Positions 10,341-20,539 of a stretch of DNA of 64,000 nt are shown here, one piece after another; positions within the stretch are counted from its first letter, which is position 1, and each line of letters starts with the position of its first letter. Below the pieces are notes generated by a model, which had not been told where the DNA came from, made no database searches, and saw only the letters and a list, made by a program, of their open reading frames with translations. The translations under genes were made by a program, and so were the position numbers. Location: assembly GCA_044868295.1 (NCBI GenBank), contig JBIOWF010000229.1, positions 1-64,000 on the forward strand, read 5' to 3'. The stretch comes from JBIOWF01 sp044868295. Lineage in GTDB: Bacteria > Actinomycetota > Actinomycetes > Streptosporangiales > Streptosporangiaceae.

Positions 10341-12760
10341 GATGCGCTCCCGATGGTAACGACGTCGCCCGCCACCGCGCCCAGGTCGCGGGTAACGGAG
10401 ACGCCGGCCGAGTTCGACGGCACCCAGACCACCCGGTCGGGCAGGTCCGCGATCCGGGCCGGCAGGGTCACCCCGTCGCCGATGACGATCTTCTCGCCGT
10501 CGGCCACGCCGATCTCCGCCGCCGTGGCCTCGGAGATCAGCGCCTCCGCCGCGCGGGCGGTCCCCGCCAGGTACGGCTCGCCGTCCTGGAGGCGGCCGTC
10601 GTCCAGCAGCAGATGCCAGGTGGCGAGCACGGCCTGGCCCGCTCGCGGAGCCTTGCCGGAACCGCCGGTGACGCTCGGCGCGACCGGGCGGGTGCCCCGC
10701 CAGGCGCCCAGCCCGCCGAGTTCGCGGCGGGCCGCCGCGGCGTCCGGCAGACCCAGGTGCACGTCCATGTGATCGGCAATGGCGGCGATCACCTTGAGAT
10801 CGCTCAGCACCCCGGACACGGCCGTCGCGACGTCGAACGTGCGGCCCCGCCCCTCCCAGTCGACGAACGTCCCGGCCTTCTCGGGCACCGCGGCGACCGG
10901 GAGGACCACGTCGGCCCGGTCGGTCACCGCGCTCGCGCGGACCTCCAGGCTGACGATGAACGGCGTGTTCTCCAGGGCGGCGAGCGCCTTGGCCGGGTCG
11001 GCCAGGTCGTACGGGTCCACGCCCGCGACGACCAGGGCGTCGAGCTCCTCGTTCAGTGCCGCCTCAATGATGCCGGTGGTGTCGCGGCCGGCGATCTCGG
11101 GCAGCGCCGTGACGTTCCAGGCCCTGGCGACCTCGCTCCGGGCCGTCTCGTCGTCGACCGGGCGGCCGATCGGCAGCAGGTTCGGCAGGGCTCCCGCCTC
11201 GATCGCGCCGCGCTCGCCCGCCCGCCGCGGCACCCAGGCGATCCGCGCGCCGGTGGTCTGCGTGAGCCGTACGAGGGCGGACAGCGCGCCCCGGGCGGTG
11301 GCGAGCCGCTCACCGGCGAGGATGATCGTCCCGGCGGGCAGCAGGTCGCTGGCCGAGTTGATCAGCTCACCGACCGCCTCGGCCTCGCCGCCGGGCACCG
11401 TCCGGATGAGCGTGCCCTTCATCTTCGCCAGGCCCGGCGTGGCCAGCGGTGCCAGGGAGTAGACCTTCAGGCCCCTCTTCCGCACGGCCTTGCGCAGGCG
11501 CAGGAAGACGATCGGCGACTCCTCCTCGGGCTCGAAGCCCGCCAGGAGCACGGCCGGAGCCTTCTCCAGGTCCGCGTAGGAGACCTCGATGCCCTTGCCG
11601 GCGACGGCGTGGGCGAGGAACCGCGTCTCCTCCTCGGAGAGCGGCCTGGCCCGGAAGTCGATGTCATTGGTGCCGAGGGCGACCCGCGCGAACTTGCTGT
11701 ACGCGTACGCGTCCTCGACGGTCAGCCTGCCGCCGACCAGCACGCCTGCCTTGCCGCGGGCCTGCGCCAGGCCCTTGGCCGCGACCGCGAGCGCCTCCGG
11801 CCACGAGGCCGGCACGAGCTTGCCGTCCTCGTCGCGCACCAGCGGCGACTTGAGCCGGTCCGGCTGGGTGGCGTACTGGAAGGCCCATCGGCCCTTGTCG
11901 CAGTTCCACTCCTCGTTGACCTGCGGGTCGTCCCCGGCCAGGCGGCGGGTCACCTTGCCCCGGCGGTGGTCCGTACGGAGCGCGCAGCCCGAGGCGCAGT
12001 GCTCACACGCGCTCGGCGACGACACCAGGTCGAACGGGCGGGAACGGAACCGGTAGGCCGCGCCGGTCAGCGCGCCGACCGGGCAGATCTGAACCGTGTT
12101 GCCCGAGAAGTAGGACTGGAACGGCTCGCCGTCGGCGACGCCCACCTGCTCCTTGGCCCCGCGCTCGAAGAAGTCGATGAACGGGTCGCCGGCGATCTCG
12201 TCGGAGAAGCGGATGCACCGGGCGCACTGCACGCAGCGCTCGCGGTCCAGCAGCACCTCGGTGGAGAGCGCGATCGGCTTCTCGAAGGTCCGCTTGTGCT
12301 CGTGGAACCGGCTCTCGCCCTGGCCGTTGGACATGGCCTGGTTCTGCAGGGGGCATTCGCCGCCCTTGTCGCAGACGGGGCAGTCGAGCGGGTGGTTCAG
12401 GAGCAGCATCTCCATGACGCCGCGCTGCGCCTTCTCCGCGACCGGGGAGGTCAGCTGGGTCTGGATGACCATGCCCTCGGCGACCTCGATGGCGCAGGAC
12501 GGCTGCGGCTTGGGGAAGCCGCGGCCGTTGCCGGCGTCCGGGATCTCCACCAGGCACTGGCGGCAGTTCGCCGCCGGGTCGAGCAGCGGGTGGTCGCAGA
12601 ACCGCGGGATCTGGATGCCCAGCAGCTCGGCGGCCCGGATGATCACGGTCCCCTTCGGGACGCTGACCTGGAAGCCGTCGATGGTGAGGGTCACCATGTC
12701 CACGGGCTGTACCGCGTCCACAGGCTCCGGCGGCCCCGCGGAAGTCGTCTGTACCGTCAT
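10337..12760 (-). CDS. nuoG: NADH-quinone oxidoreductase subunit G
   Basis: The 807-residue peripheral-arm subunit begins with a plant-type 2Fe-2S domain ([15 protein letters not shown]). This is followed by the HxxxCxxCxxxxxC-type N5 region with [10 protein letters not shown], then the 4Fe-4S ligands [10 protein letters not shown] and CPVGALT. A further cysteine set, [13 protein letters not shown], starts the molybdopterin-oxidoreductase-like half and may bind the N7 cluster. The rest is a degenerate molybdopterin fold with no cofactor role. The ATG overlaps the nuoF stop as ATGA. Confidence 0.95.
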   Translation of the reverse strand: MTVQTTSAGPPEPVDAVQPVDMVTLTIDGFQVSVPKGTVIIRAAELLGIQIPRFCDHPLLDPAANCRQCLVEIPDAGNGRGFPKPQPSCAIEVAEGMVIQTQLTSPVAEKAQRGVMEMLLLNHPLDCPVCDKGGECPLQNQAMSNGQGESRFHEHKRTFEKPIALSTEVLLDRERCVQCARCIRFSDEIAGDPFIDFFERGAKEQVGVADGEPFQSYFSGNTVQICPVGALTGAAYRFRSRPFDLVSSPSACEHCASGCALRTDHRRGKVTRRLAGDDPQVNEEWNCDKGRWAFQYATQPDRLKSPLVRDEDGKLVPASWPEALAVAAKGLAQARGKAGVLVGGRLTVEDAYAYSKFARVALGTNDIDFRARPLSEEETRFLAHAVAGKGIEVSYADLEKAPAVLLAGFEPEEESPIVFLRLRKAVRKRGLKVYSLAPLATPGLAKMKGTLIRTVPGGEAEAVGELINSASDLLPAGTIILAGERLATARGALSALVRLTQTTGARIAWVPRRAGERGAIEAGALPNLLPIGRPVDDETARSEVARAWNVTALPEIAGRDTTGIIEAALNEELDALVVAGVDPYDLADPAKALAALENTPFIVSLEVRASAVTDRADVVLPVAAVPEKAGTFVDWEGRGRTFDVATAVSGVLSDLKVIAAIADHMDVHLGLPDAAAARRELGGLGAWRGTRPVAPSVTGGSGKAPRAGQAVLATWHLLLDDGRLQDGEPYLAGTARAAEALISEATAAEIGVADGEKIVIGDGVTLPARIADLPDRVVWVPSNSAGVSVTRDLGAVAGDVVTIGSAS

Positions 12761-14046
12761 TGATTACCCCACACCGTGGAAGCAGCGGGATCGAACGGGC
12801 AGCCGCCGATCTCGAAGTGCTTGAGATATTCGTCGCGGAAGTGCTTCACCGACGAGTGGATCGGGCTCGTCGCGCCGTCGCCGAGCGCGCAGAACGACCG
12901 GCCCAGGATGTTGTCCGCGATGTCGGTGATCGTGGCCAGGTCCTCCTCGGAGCCCTGGCCCTTCTCCAGCCGTTTGAGCACCTGCTTGAGCCAGTAGGTG
13001 CCCTCCCGGCAGGGGGTGCACTTGCCGCAGGACTCGTGGGCGTAGAACTCGGTCCAGCGCAGTACGGCCCGCACCACGCAGGTCGTCTCGTCGAAGATCT
13101 GCAGGGCCCGGGTGCCGAGCATCGAGCCCTTCGCGCCGACCGACTCGAAGTCGAGCGGGACGTCCAGGTGCTCGGCCGTGAAGATCGGCGTCGAGGACCC
13201 TCCCGGGGTCCAGAACTTGAGCTCGTGGCCCGCCCTGATCCCGCCCGCCATGTCGAGGAGCTCGCGCAGGGTGATGCCCAGCGGGGCCTCGTACTGGCCG
13301 GGCCGGGTCACGTGGCCGCTCAGCGAGAAGATGCCGAAGCCCTTGGACTTCTCGGTGCCCATGCCGGCGAACCAGTCGGCGCCGTTGGCCACGATGCTCG
13401 GCACGCTCGCCACGGACTCGACGTTGTTGATGACCGTCGGGCACGCGTACAGGCCGGCGACCGCGGGGAACGGCGGCTTGAGCCGCGGCTGGCCGCGGTG
13501 GCCCTCCAGCGAGTCCAGCAGCGCCGTCTCCTCGCCGCAGATGTACGCCCCGGCGCCGCTGTGCACGACCAGTTCGAGGTCGTAGCCGGAACCGAGGACG
13601 TCGGCGCCGAGATAGCCCTTCTCGTAGGCCTCCCGGACCGCGGCCTGCAGTCGGCGGATGACGTGGAGGACCTCGCCACGGACGTAGATGAACGCGTGGT
13701 TGGCACGGATGGCGTAGGCGGTGATGATGACGCCCTCGACCAGCGCGTGCGGGTTGGCCATCATCAGGGGGATGTCCTTGCAGGTTCCCGGCTCGGACTC
13801 GTCCGCGTTTACTACGAGGTAGTGCGCTTTGCCATCATTTTGCGGGATAAATCCCCACTTCATGCCGGTGGGGAAGCCCGCGCCACCACGACCGCGCAGA
13901 CCGGAGTCCTTCACCATCTGGATGATGGCGTCCGGGTCCATGCCCAGGGCCGTCCTGGCGGCCGAGTAGTCGCCGTACCCCTCAAGCGTGAACGAGTTCG
14001 GCAGATCCCAGTTCTTCGTCAGAACCGGCGTCAGTTGTGTCGTCAC
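12757..14046 (-). CDS. nuoF: NADH-quinone oxidoreductase subunit F (NADH and FMN site)
   Basis: The 429-residue subunit oxidises NADH and holds FMN plus the N3 4Fe-4S cluster. [16 protein letters not shown] (about residues 49-64) is the glycine-rich FMN/NADH motif. The cluster ligands are in [13 protein letters not shown], with the final cysteine in [29 protein letters not shown] is also conserved. The GTG start overlaps the nuoE stop as GTGA, so NuoF synthesis is probably coupled to NuoE, whose frame is broken here. Confidence 0.95.
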   Translation of the reverse strand: MTTQLTPVLTKNWDLPNSFTLEGYGDYSAARTALGMDPDAIIQMVKDSGLRGRGGAGFPTGMKWGFIPQNDGKAHYLVVNADESEPGTCKDIPLMMANPHALVEGVIITAYAIRANHAFIYVRGEVLHVIRRLQAAVREAYEKGYLGADVLGSGYDLELVVHSGAGAYICGEETALLDSLEGHRGQPRLKPPFPAVAGLYACPTVINNVESVASVPSIVANGADWFAGMGTEKSKGFGIFSLSGHVTRPGQYEAPLGITLRELLDMAGGIRAGHELKFWTPGGSSTPIFTAEHLDVPLDFESVGAKGSMLGTRALQIFDETTCVVRAVLRWTEFYAHESCGKCTPCREGTYWLKQVLKRLEKGQGSEEDLATITDIADNILGRSFCALGDGATSPIHSSVKHFRDEYLKHFEIGGCPFDPAASTVWGNQ

Positions 14047-14695
14047 CGGGGTGCCTCCCAGCCGTTGGCCTTGGCGACCTTCAGACCCTCCAGCGAGGGG
14101 CCGGCGGCCGAGGGGCCGTCACCGGCCAGGCCGTCCGGGAGCCCGGCGAGGACCCGCGACGCTTCCTTGAACGTGCACAGCTTCTTCGGCCCGCGGGTCG
14201 GCGAGATCTCCTTGCCGTCGCGCAGGTCGTCGACGAGCTGTTTGGCCGAGGTGGGGGTCTGGTTGTCGAAGAACTCCCAGTTGACATCATCACCGGAGCG
14301 AAGTCGCAGGCGGCGTTGCACTCCAGCCGCTCCAGCGAGATCTTCCCGTCGGCGGTCGCCTCCTCGTGGCCGACGCCGACGTGCTCGGAGAGCTCATCCC
14401 AGATCTGGTCGCCGCCCATGATCGCGCACAGGCTGTTGATGCAGACGCCGACGTGGTAGTCGCCGGCCGGCCTGCGCTTGTACATCGTGTAGAAGGTCGA
14501 GACGCCGACGACCTCCGCCTTGCTCAGGCCGAGCATCTCCGCGCAGAACTCGTGCCCGTCGTCGGAGACGTAGCCGTCCTCCGACTGCACCAGGTGCAGC
14601 AGCGGAAGCAGCGCCGAGCGCGCCTTCGGGTAACGGCCGATGATCTCCTTGGCGTCCGTTTCGAGACGCTCGCGGACCTCAGGTGAGTACGTCAC
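14043..14695 (-). pseudogene. nuoE: NADH-quinone oxidoreductase subunit E, one-base frameshift
   Basis: NuoE carries the N1a 2Fe-2S cluster. The N-terminal frame (from GTG 14695, ribosome-binding site GGAGGG) gives the thioredoxin-like fold with VCINSLCAIMGG and ECNAACDFAPVMM, all four cluster cysteines. It then leaves frame. The continuation VNWEFFDNQTPTSAKQL is found in another frame that runs to the TGA overlapping the nuoF GTG. Inserting one G after ATGATG on the minus strand, at about 14285/14286, restores a 217-residue protein. The gene is essential to complex I, all other nuo genes are intact, and other single-base indels at G runs or GG pairs occur in the window. A base-calling error is therefore more likely than a true mutation. 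Confidence 0.88.
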
Positions 14696-14775
14696 TGCGC
14701 CCTCCTCGCCTTCGGCTCGTCGGCGCGTGCCGTGAACGTGCTGTGCTTATCGGCTCGCTCGCTTCGCTCACTCAC
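14692..14775 (-). CDS. Bridging mini-ORF between nuoD and nuoE (27 codons)
   Basis: The gap between nuoD and nuoE is exactly spanned by a 27-codon ORF. Its GTG overlaps the nuoD stop (GTGA) and its TGA overlaps the nuoE GTG (GTGA). The peptide starts [12 protein letters not shown] and ends DEPKARRAQ. The GGAGG that serves nuoE lies inside it. Its N-terminus matches the two hemA-hemC mini-ORFs. It may exist to carry ribosomes across the gap rather than to make a working peptide. Whether it is translated is not known. Confidence 0.45.
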   Translation of the reverse strand: MSERSERADKHSTFTARADEPKARRAQ

Positions 14776-16088
14776 CTGTCCACACCCCCCATGACCGGGT
14801 CGATCGAGGCGACCGCCGCGATGACGTCGGCGATCATGCCGCCCTCGCACGTCGCGGGCACCGCCTGCAGGTTCGTGAAGGACGGGTCGCGGAAGTGTAC
14901 GCGGTAGGGCCGCGTGCCGCCGTCGCTGACCACGTGCGCGCCGAGCTCGCCGCGCGGCGACTCCACCGCGGAGTACGCCTGGCCGGCCGGCACCCGGAAG
15001 CCCTCGGTCACCAGCTTGAAGTGGTGGATCAGCGCTTCCATCGAGCTGCTCATGATGTGCGCGATGTGGTCGGGCGAGTTGCCGAGGCCGTCGGGGCCGA
15101 GCGCCAGCTGCGAGGGCCAGCCGATCTTCTTGTCCTCGATCATCACCGGCCCGCCCTTGAGCGGCCCGGACAGCCGGTCGAGGGCCTGCTCGACGATCTT
15201 GAGCGACTCCTCCATCTCGGCCATGCGGACGAGGTAGCGGCCGTACACGTCACAGGTGTTCTCGGTCGGGACGTCGAACTCGTACGTCTCGTAGCCCGAG
15301 TACGGCTGGGACTTGCGCAGGTCCCACGGCAGGCCCGCGGCCCGCAGCATGGGCCCGGTGATCCCGAGCGCCATGCAACCGGTCAGGTCCAGGTAGGCGA
15401 CGTCCTTGGTCCTGCGGGTGTAGACCGGGTTGGCGTCGAGGAGCTTGCGCATATCCTTGATCCGCGCCGGCATCACCTTGAGGAACTCGCCGATCTTGTC
15501 CACCGCGCCCGCGGGGAGGTCGACGCTCACACCGCCCGGCCGCACATAGGCCATGTTCATCCGGAGGCCGGTGATGTACTCGAACAGGTCGAGCACCATC
15601 TCCCGCTCGCGGAAGCCGAACAGCATCGGCGTGGTCGCACCCAGCTCGATGCCGAACGTCGCGATGGCGACGAGGTGCGAGGAGATCCGGTTGAGCTCCA
15701 TCATCATGACCCGGATGGCCTGCGCCCGGTCCGGGACCCTGTCGGTGATGCCGAGCAGCTTCTCCACGGCCATGCAGTACGCCGTCTCGTTGAAGATCGG
15801 CGACAGGTAGTCCATGCGGGTGACGAACGTGACCCCCTGGGTCCACGTCCGGAACTCCATGTTCTTCTCGATGCCGGTGTGCAGGTAACCGATCACCGTG
15901 CGGGCCTCGGTCACCGTCTCGCCGTCGAGCGTCAGCACCAGCCGCAGCACGCCGTGCGTCGAAGGGTGCTGCGGGCCCATGTTGATGACCAGGCGCTCCT
16001 CGGACGAGTCCGAGACGGTCTCGACCAGCTCGTCCCAGTCCTGCCCGGCGACGTCGTAGACCCGGCCTTCGGTCTCCGTGGCGGTCAT
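14772..16088 (-). CDS. nuoD: NADH-quinone oxidoreductase subunit D (49-kDa quinone-site subunit)
   Basis: The 438-residue subunit is related to hydrogenase large subunits but lacks the metal ligands. With NuoB it forms the quinone-binding site. [14 protein letters not shown] (residues 37-50) is the conserved loop whose histidine and a later tyrosine contact the quinone head group. [20 protein letters not shown] follows it, in segments. The protein ends in [11 protein letters not shown], the typical C-terminus. The ATG at 16088 overlaps the stop of an upstream mini-ORF. Confidence 0.95.
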   Translation of the reverse strand: MTATETEGRVYDVAGQDWDELVETVSDSSEERLVINMGPQHPSTHGVLRLVLTLDGETVTEARTVIGYLHTGIEKNMEFRTWTQGVTFVTRMDYLSPIFNETAYCMAVEKLLGITDRVPDRAQAIRVMMMELNRISSHLVAIATFGIELGATTPMLFGFREREMVLDLFEYITGLRMNMAYVRPGGVSVDLPAGAVDKIGEFLKVMPARIKDMRKLLDANPVYTRRTKDVAYLDLTGCMALGITGPMLRAAGLPWDLRKSQPYSGYETYEFDVPTENTCDVYGRYLVRMAEMEESLKIVEQALDRLSGPLKGGPVMIEDKKIGWPSQLALGPDGLGNSPDHIAHIMSSSMEALIHHFKLVTEGFRVPAGQAYSAVESPRGELGAHVVSDGGTRPYRVHFRDPSFTNLQAVPATCEGGMIADVIAAVASIDPVMGGVDR

Positions 16089-16153
16089 GCGTTCACCTCG
16101 CCGCTGTGCCTGTGGATTCGCTCGCTGCTGTGCCTGTGGATTCGCTCGCTCAC
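16085..16153 (-). CDS. Bridging mini-ORF between nuoC and nuoD (22 codons)
   Basis: A 22-codon ORF fills the nuoC-nuoD gap. Its GTG overlaps the nuoC stop (GTGA) and its TGA overlaps the nuoD ATG (ATGA). It contains a perfect 24-base tandem duplication, so the peptide reads SERIHRHS twice, then GEVNA. It lacks the full SERSER form but shares the SER core with the nuoD-nuoE and hem mini-ORFs. A GGCGAGGTG near its end may act as the nuoD ribosome-binding site. Translation is inferred from geometry only. Confidence 0.42.
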   Translation of the reverse strand: MSERIHRHSSERIHRHSGEVNA

Positions 16154-16815
16154 GAGTACGACCTCCTCTGGTCCGGCGCGGGGATCTCGCCGCCGCGATA
16201 CTCGACGGGGATTCCGCCCAGCGGATAGTCCTTGCGCTGGGGGTGCCCCTCCCAGTCGTCGGGCATCTGGATGCGGGTCAGTGCGGGGTGACCGTCGAAG
16301 ACGATCCCGAAGAAGTCGTAGGTCTCCCGCTCGTGCCAGTCATGGGTCGGGTAGACCGAAACCGTCGAGGGGATGTGCCGGTCCGAGTCGGGGCAGCCGA
16401 CCTCGACCCTGACCCGCCGGTTGTGCGTGATCGAGCAGAGGTGGTAGACGGCGCGCAGCTCGCTGCCCGTCTCCTCCGGATAGTGCACGCCGGAGAGGCC
16501 GAGCGAGAGCTCGAACCGCAGCGCGGCGTCGTCACGCAGGTGCCGCAGCACCTCTACGAGGTGCTCGCGCGCGACGTGGAAGGTGACCTCACCGCGATCG
16601 ACCACCACGCGCTCGACAGCGTCGCCCGCGACCGCCTCCAGCGCGTCCGCCACCTCGTCGAAATAGGACCCGTACGGCCTGGCGCTGGAGAGCGTGGGCG
16701 CACGCCGCACGACCAGCTGGCCGTAACCGGACGTGTCACCACTGCCGGTGACCCCGAACATGCCCGTCCGAGCGATCGGCTCCTCCGGCACCCCGGGGAG
16801 ATTGTCGGTGCTCAC
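16150..16815 (-). CDS. nuoC: NADH-quinone oxidoreductase subunit C (30 kDa)
   Basis: The 221-residue hydrophilic subunit joins NuoD in the connecting module. The signature [20 protein letters not shown], followed by [17 protein letters not shown], is diagnostic for the 30-kDa subunit. The first 75 residues are variable. The start at 16815 overlaps the nuoB stop by four bases. NuoC and NuoD are separate genes here, unlike the NuoCD fusion of Escherichia coli. Confidence 0.95.
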   Translation of the reverse strand: MSTDNLPGVPEEPIARTGMFGVTGSGDTSGYGQLVVRRAPTLSSARPYGSYFDEVADALEAVAGDAVERVVVDRGEVTFHVAREHLVEVLRHLRDDAALRFELSLGLSGVHYPEETGSELRAVYHLCSITHNRRVRVEVGCPDSDRHIPSTVSVYPTHDWHERETYDFFGIVFDGHPALTRIQMPDDWEGHPQRKDYPLGGIPVEYRGGEIPAPDQRRSYS

Positions 16816-17360
16816 CGCGCCCCCTGGTCGATCAGCGGCAGCGTGCGCAGCGCCTGGAGCTCAAGCTCGTCGATCTGCTTGGCACGATGCGCGCCGAACT
16901 TCATATTCTGGATCTTGTCGTGCAGCTTCACGATCGCGTCGATCAGCATCTCCGGGCGTGGCGGGCAGCCCGGCAGGTAGATGTCCACGGGCACGACGTG
17001 GTCCACCCCCTGCACGATGGCGTAGTTGTTGAACATCCCGCCACTGGACGCGCAGACGCCCATCGCGATGACCCACTTCGGCTCGGCCATCTGGTCATAG
17101 ATCTGGCGGAGCACCGGCGCCATCTTCTGCGACAGCCGGCCGGCCACGATCATCAGGTCGGCCTGCCGCGGTGACGCCGACGCCCGTTCCATGCCGAAGC
17201 GGGCCAGGTCGTGCTTGGGCCCGCCGGTCGCCATCAGCTCGATGGCGCAGCAGGCCAGGCCGAACGTCGCCGGCCATACGGAGTTCTTCCGTGCCCAGCC
17301 TGCCACCTGTTCGACAGTGGTCAGGACGAACCCGCTGGGGAGTTTCTCTTCAAGACCCAT
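16812..17360 (-). CDS. nuoB: NADH-quinone oxidoreductase subunit B (N2 cluster)
   Basis: The 182-residue subunit carries the N2 4Fe-4S cluster, the electron donor to quinone. Its four ligands are visible as the tandem C37-C38 in [11 protein letters not shown]103 in [10 protein letters not shown] and C132 in LPGCPPRPE. The ATG at 17360 ([11 protein letters not shown]) is chosen because it lies two bases after the nuoA stop; a TTG twelve bases upstream would sit inside nuoA. The stop overlaps the nuoC start. Confidence 0.95.
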   Translation of the reverse strand: MGLEEKLPSGFVLTTVEQVAGWARKNSVWPATFGLACCAIELMATGGPKHDLARFGMERASASPRQADLMIVAGRLSQKMAPVLRQIYDQMAEPKWVIAMGVCASSGGMFNNYAIVQGVDHVVPVDIYLPGCPPRPEMLIDAIVKLHDKIQNMKFGAHRAKQIDELELQALRTLPLIDQGAR

Positions 17361-17362
17361 GG

Positions 17363-17722
17363 CTAATCCCAATCAAGGCCGCGACGGCGCCACACGTAGG
17401 CGTACGCCACGAGGACGGTGACGATGAACAGCACCATCTCGACCAGCCCGAACACGCCGAGCTTGTCGAAGGCCACCGCCCACGGATAGAGAAAGATGAT
17501 TTCGATGTCAAACACGATGAACAGCATCGCGGTGATCATGTACTTCAGCGGGAAGCGCCCACCGCCGACCGGCTGCGGCGTCGGCTCGATGCCGCACTCG
17601 TAGGCGTCCAGCTTGGCGCGGTTCCAGCGCTTCGGCCCGGTGAAGGGGGCGATGCCGGCGGAGAACACGGCGAACCCCGCCGCTAGGACCGCGAGCACCA
17701 GGATGGGTACATACAGCTCCAT
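17363..17722 (-). CDS. nuoA: NADH-quinone oxidoreductase subunit A
   Basis: The 119-residue membrane subunit has three helices, the usual NuoA layout. The loop after helix 1 contains [11 protein letters not shown] with the conserved cysteine near the quinone site, and helix 2 begins in [21 protein letters not shown], read in segments. It is the first nuo gene on the minus strand. A 53-codon ORF fills the space to menJ, and that ORF ends two bases before this ATG. A GAGGA stretch at its 3' end can serve as ribosome-binding site. Confidence 0.95.
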   Translation of the reverse strand: MELYVPILVLAVLAAGFAVFSAGIAPFTGPKRWNRAKLDAYECGIEPTPQPVGGGRFPLKYMITAMLFIVFDIEIIFLYPWAVAFDKLGVFGLVEMVLFIVTVLVAYAYVWRRRGLDWD

Positions 17723-17724
17723 GG

Positions 17725-17886
17725 CTACATGTCCTCGCTTGGTCGGTGGAAAAGGGCGATCGCCGGCACGAGACCGCCAGAGAAGGCAGCCATCTCAGAA
17801 GTCGGCATGAGGCGCCGGCCGTCCGTCCGGGGCTGTGGGACAGCCCCGGCACGCGGGTGGGCGCGGTTACGGAGATTTTCAGTCAT
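17725..17886 (-). CDS. Possible 53-codon ORF between menJ and nuoA
   Basis: An ORF of 53 codons starts with an ATG that overlaps the menJ stop (ATGA) and ends with TAG two bases before nuoA. The predicted peptide begins MTENLRNRAHPRAGAVPQP and has a short hydrophobic patch, GGLVPAIALF, near its end. I recognise no family. The placement resembles the mini-ORFs elsewhere in this window, although it does not carry the SERSER motif. It could be a real small protein, a coupling leader, or chance open frame in GC-rich DNA. Confidence 0.35.
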   Translation of the reverse strand: MTENLRNRAHPRAGAVPQPRTDGRRLMPTSEMAAFSGGLVPAIALFHRPSEDM

Positions 17887-19190
17887 GCGGGCGGTGCCAC
17901 CTTGGACAGGGCGTTGATGATCCGGTCTGCTGCGTCGCCCCGCCGATCCGTCAGATTAGCGAGAAGCTTCAGGGCGAATCTCATCAGGGTCGGGTGCGGC
18001 AGGCCATGCCTGGTGGCGAAATTCATCACTCCGGGCTTGCCGATGGCCTCGACGAAGAGGCGCCCGAGAGTGAAGTAACCGCCGTAGGCGTCCTTGAGGA
18101 TACGCGGATAGGCACGTAGCACGCGCTCCCGCTGGGCGGCGGTGGATCGCGCCAGCGCCTGCACGATGACCTCGGCCGCGATCCGGCCCGTCTCCATGGC
18201 GTACGCGATGCCCTCGCCGTTGAACGGGTTGATCATGCCGCCCGCGTCGCCCACGAGCACCAGGCCCCGGGTGTAGTGCGGCTGCCGGTTGAAGGCCATC
18301 GGCAGCGCCGCGCCGCGGACCGGCCCGGTCATGTTCTCGTCGGTGTACCCCCACTCGGCGGGCATGTTCTTCACCCAGCGCCGGAGCAGGTCCCGGTAGT
18401 CGATGTTCTTGAACGCCTCGCTGGTGTTGAGCAGCCCGAGGCCCACGTTGGACGTGCCGTCACCCACACCGAAGATCCAGCCGTAGCCCGGGAGCAGGCG
18501 GTCGCCGTCCCAGAGCTCCAGCCACGATTCGAGGTAGTCGTCGTCGTGGCGCGGGCTCGTGAAATAGGTCCGTACGGCGACGCCCATCGGGCGGTCGGCC
18601 CGCTTGTGCAAGCCCATCGCGAGGGACAGCCGGGTGGAGTTGCCGTCGGCGGCGACGACCAGCCGGGAGCGATAGGTCACCTCGCCGCCGTCACCCCTGG
18701 CCGTCACGCCCACGACGTGACCGCCGCGCTCGTCGAGGACGGGCCCGGTGACGTTGACGCCCTGCAGGAGCGTGACTCCCCCGCGGGTCGCGTTCTGCGC
18801 GAGGATCTGGTCGAAGTCCATCCGGGTGCGGACCAGGCCGAAGTCCGGATAACTGTGCAGCTCGGGCCAGTCCAGCTGCAGCCGCATGCCGCCGCCGACG
18901 ACCCGCAGGCCCTTGTTCCTGATCCAGCCCGGGGCGTCGATGTCGACACCCATCGCGATGAGCTCCTTGACCGCGCGGGGCGTCAGCCCGTCGCCGCACA
19001 CCTTCTCGCGCGGGAACCGGGTCTTCTCCAGGAGCAGCACATTCAGCCCGGCCTGCGCGAGGTAAAAAGCCGTGGTGGAGCCCGCGGGGCCGGCGCCGAC
19101 AACGATGACGTCGGCGTCCCGCCCGCTCTCAGTGGTAGTCATGAGAGCGGGAGTGGCTGCGCTCCGCACTGCGGGGGCTGGCTCGCTCAC
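17883..19190 (-). CDS. menJ: Geranylgeranyl reductase family flavoprotein, probable menaquinone reductase
   Basis: The 435-residue FAD-dependent oxidoreductase has the N-terminal dinucleotide motif DVIVVGAGPAGSTTAFYLA at about residue 27, PREKVCGDGLTP, and the second FAD motif LVLVGDAGGMINPFNGEGI. In mycobacteria the homologue MenJ saturates one isoprene unit of menaquinone. Position just ahead of nuoA supports a quinone role. The GTG at 19190 has an ACAGG six bases upstream. The 16 codons before the alternative ATG at 19142 begin MSEPAPAV and resemble the SER-type leader of the mini-ORFs, here fused in frame. Confidence 0.9.
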   Translation of the reverse strand: MSEPAPAVRSAATPALMTTTESGRDADVIVVGAGPAGSTTAFYLAQAGLNVLLLEKTRFPREKVCGDGLTPRAVKELIAMGVDIDAPGWIRNKGLRVVGGGMRLQLDWPELHSYPDFGLVRTRMDFDQILAQNATRGGVTLLQGVNVTGPVLDERGGHVVGVTARGDGGEVTYRSRLVVAADGNSTRLSLAMGLHKRADRPMGVAVRTYFTSPRHDDDYLESWLELWDGDRLLPGYGWIFGVGDGTSNVGLGLLNTSEAFKNIDYRDLLRRWVKNMPAEWGYTDENMTGPVRGAALPMAFNRQPHYTRGLVLVGDAGGMINPFNGEGIAYAMETGRIAAEVIVQALARSTAAQRERVLRAYPRILKDAYGGYFTLGRLFVEAIGKPGVMNFATRHGLPHPTLMRFALKLLANLTDRRGDAADRIINALSKVAPPA

Positions 19191-19697
19191 GGGGGACCTG
19201 TCCTGTCCTAGGGCGAAGGCCTCGGGGGGTATGGGACCTTCGTGCCTTTGTGAACCACTTCACAAACTTGTCGCGCCGCAGTCTAACCCTTCCTGCGTGC
19301 CGAATGTCAGAGGGGTGACCCCTACTCGCCGGTAACATTGCTCTGTGTCGACCCAGGACATGCGAACACCCCGCCCAAGGGGAGGAACTCCCCGGAAGGA
19401 CCCCGTCCGCGTGACGGTGAAACACCGCACAAATGTGTGGATCACCGGCGTGAAGGTATAGTCGCGCATCGTCGAAGACGCAGTACGTCAAACCAGGCAA
19501 CGGCCAGGCTTCGTTTACGTCATGTGTTCATCAACGTGCGGACGCGACAATGAGGATCTGTCGAATTGACCAGGGGCACGCGAGGGAAAGGCGCCCTTGC
19601 GGAATTCAGGTAGACGAAGTCATCGTGCGGCTTTCCCGGATCTCCGCCTCGCAAAACCGAACTTGACAAAGTCGCCGCTCTTGGCCGATTTCCCGGG
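19191..19697. other. Regulatory intergenic region between menG and menJ
   Basis: This 507-base stretch separates two minus-strand genes and holds no convincing gene. It contains the Rex operator at 19248-19265. It also has an imperfect dyad CCGCACAAATGTGTGG at about 19430, nested between GGTGA and TCACC. Several stop-broken frames occur. It is the likely promoter region for the menJ-nuo run. Confidence 0.6.
19248..19265. promoter_or_regulatory. Rex operator upstream of menJ-nuo
   Basis: TTGTGAACCACTTCACAA fits the actinobacterial Rex operator TGTGAACNNNTTCACA exactly. Rex, whose gene is at 40867-41565, represses at low NADH/NAD+ and releases DNA when NADH rises. The site lies 58 bases upstream of the menJ start. 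It therefore probably controls menJ and, by read-through, the nuo genes. In Streptomyces, nuo is a known Rex target. Confidence 0.85.
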
Positions 19698-20426
19698 TCA
19701 GCTGTGCGGTTTGACGGCCCGGTGGAGCGCGACGATGCCCATGGAGAGGTTGCGCCAGGCGACCCTGCCCCAGCCGGCGTCCTGGATGACGCGCGACAGG
19801 GCAGCCTGGTCGGGCCAGGCCCGGATCGACTCCGCGAGGTACTCGTAGGACTCCGGGTTCGAGCTGACCGCGCGGGCGACCTGCGGCAGCAGCTTCATCA
19901 GATACTGCGTGTAGACGAGGTCGAACGACTTGATCGGTGGCCGTGAGAACTCGCAGATGACCAGCCGGCCACCCGGCTTGGCGACCCGGCGCAGCTCCTG
20001 CAGGGCCTGACCTGTGTCGACGATGTTGCGCAGCCCGAAGGAGATCGTCACCGCGTCGAACACCTCGTCGGCGAAGGGCAGGCGCAGCGCGTCGCCCGCG
20101 ACGAAGCTGACCCCCCGCACACCCCCGCCGTACAGCCCGGAACCGCCTCGCTTCGCCACGCCGGTGCGCAGCATGCCGAGCGAGAAGTCGCACGCGATCG
20201 CGCGCGCGCCGAGCATGGTGAACGCGTCGGTCGAGGTGCCGGTGCCGGCGGCCAGGTCGAGCACGAGCTCACCCGGCCCGGCGTCTATGGCGGCGGCCGT
20301 GGCCTTACGCCAGAGCCGGTCCTGCCCGAGCGAGAGGACGTCGTTGACGAGGTCGTAGCGCCGGGCCGTGCGATCGAACATCGCGGCGACCTCGTGCGGC
20401 TGCTTGTCCAGCGATGCGCGCGTCAT
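19698..20426 (-). CDS. menG: Demethylmenaquinone methyltransferase
   Basis: The 242-residue class I SAM-dependent methyltransferase of the UbiE/MenG family makes the last step of menaquinone synthesis. Motif I is [15 protein letters not shown] and the family motif is [26 protein letters not shown], read in segments. [26 protein letters not shown] is the family's N-terminal signature. I use the ATG at 20426 ([14 protein letters not shown]); an upstream start at 20498 adds a basic stretch with no family match. With menJ and the polyprenyl synthase it places three quinone genes around nuo. Confidence 0.93.
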   Translation of the reverse strand: MTRASLDKQPHEVAAMFDRTARRYDLVNDVLSLGQDRLWRKATAAAIDAGPGELVLDLAAGTGTSTDAFTMLGARAIACDFSLGMLRTGVAKRGGSGLYGGGVRGVSFVAGDALRLPFADEVFDAVTISFGLRNIVDTGQALQELRRVAKPGGRLVICEFSRPPIKSFDLVYTQYLMKLLPQVARAVSSNPESYEYLAESIRAWPDQAALSRVIQDAGWGRVAWRNLSMGIVALHRAVKPHS

Positions 20427-20539
20427 GAGGGACAAGCCTAGGCGGCGTGGCCGCGCGCGCCTCATCGAGCACCCCTGTGCCATACGAGATATGCGCAACG
20501 TAGCGTGAAGATTACGCAGAGTCTGCTAAGACTTTAGGA

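Noticed and set aside
19260..19469. 69-codon minus-strand ORF upstream of menJ
   Set aside because: It overlaps the Rex operator, lacks a ribosome-binding site and has no natural-looking pattern.
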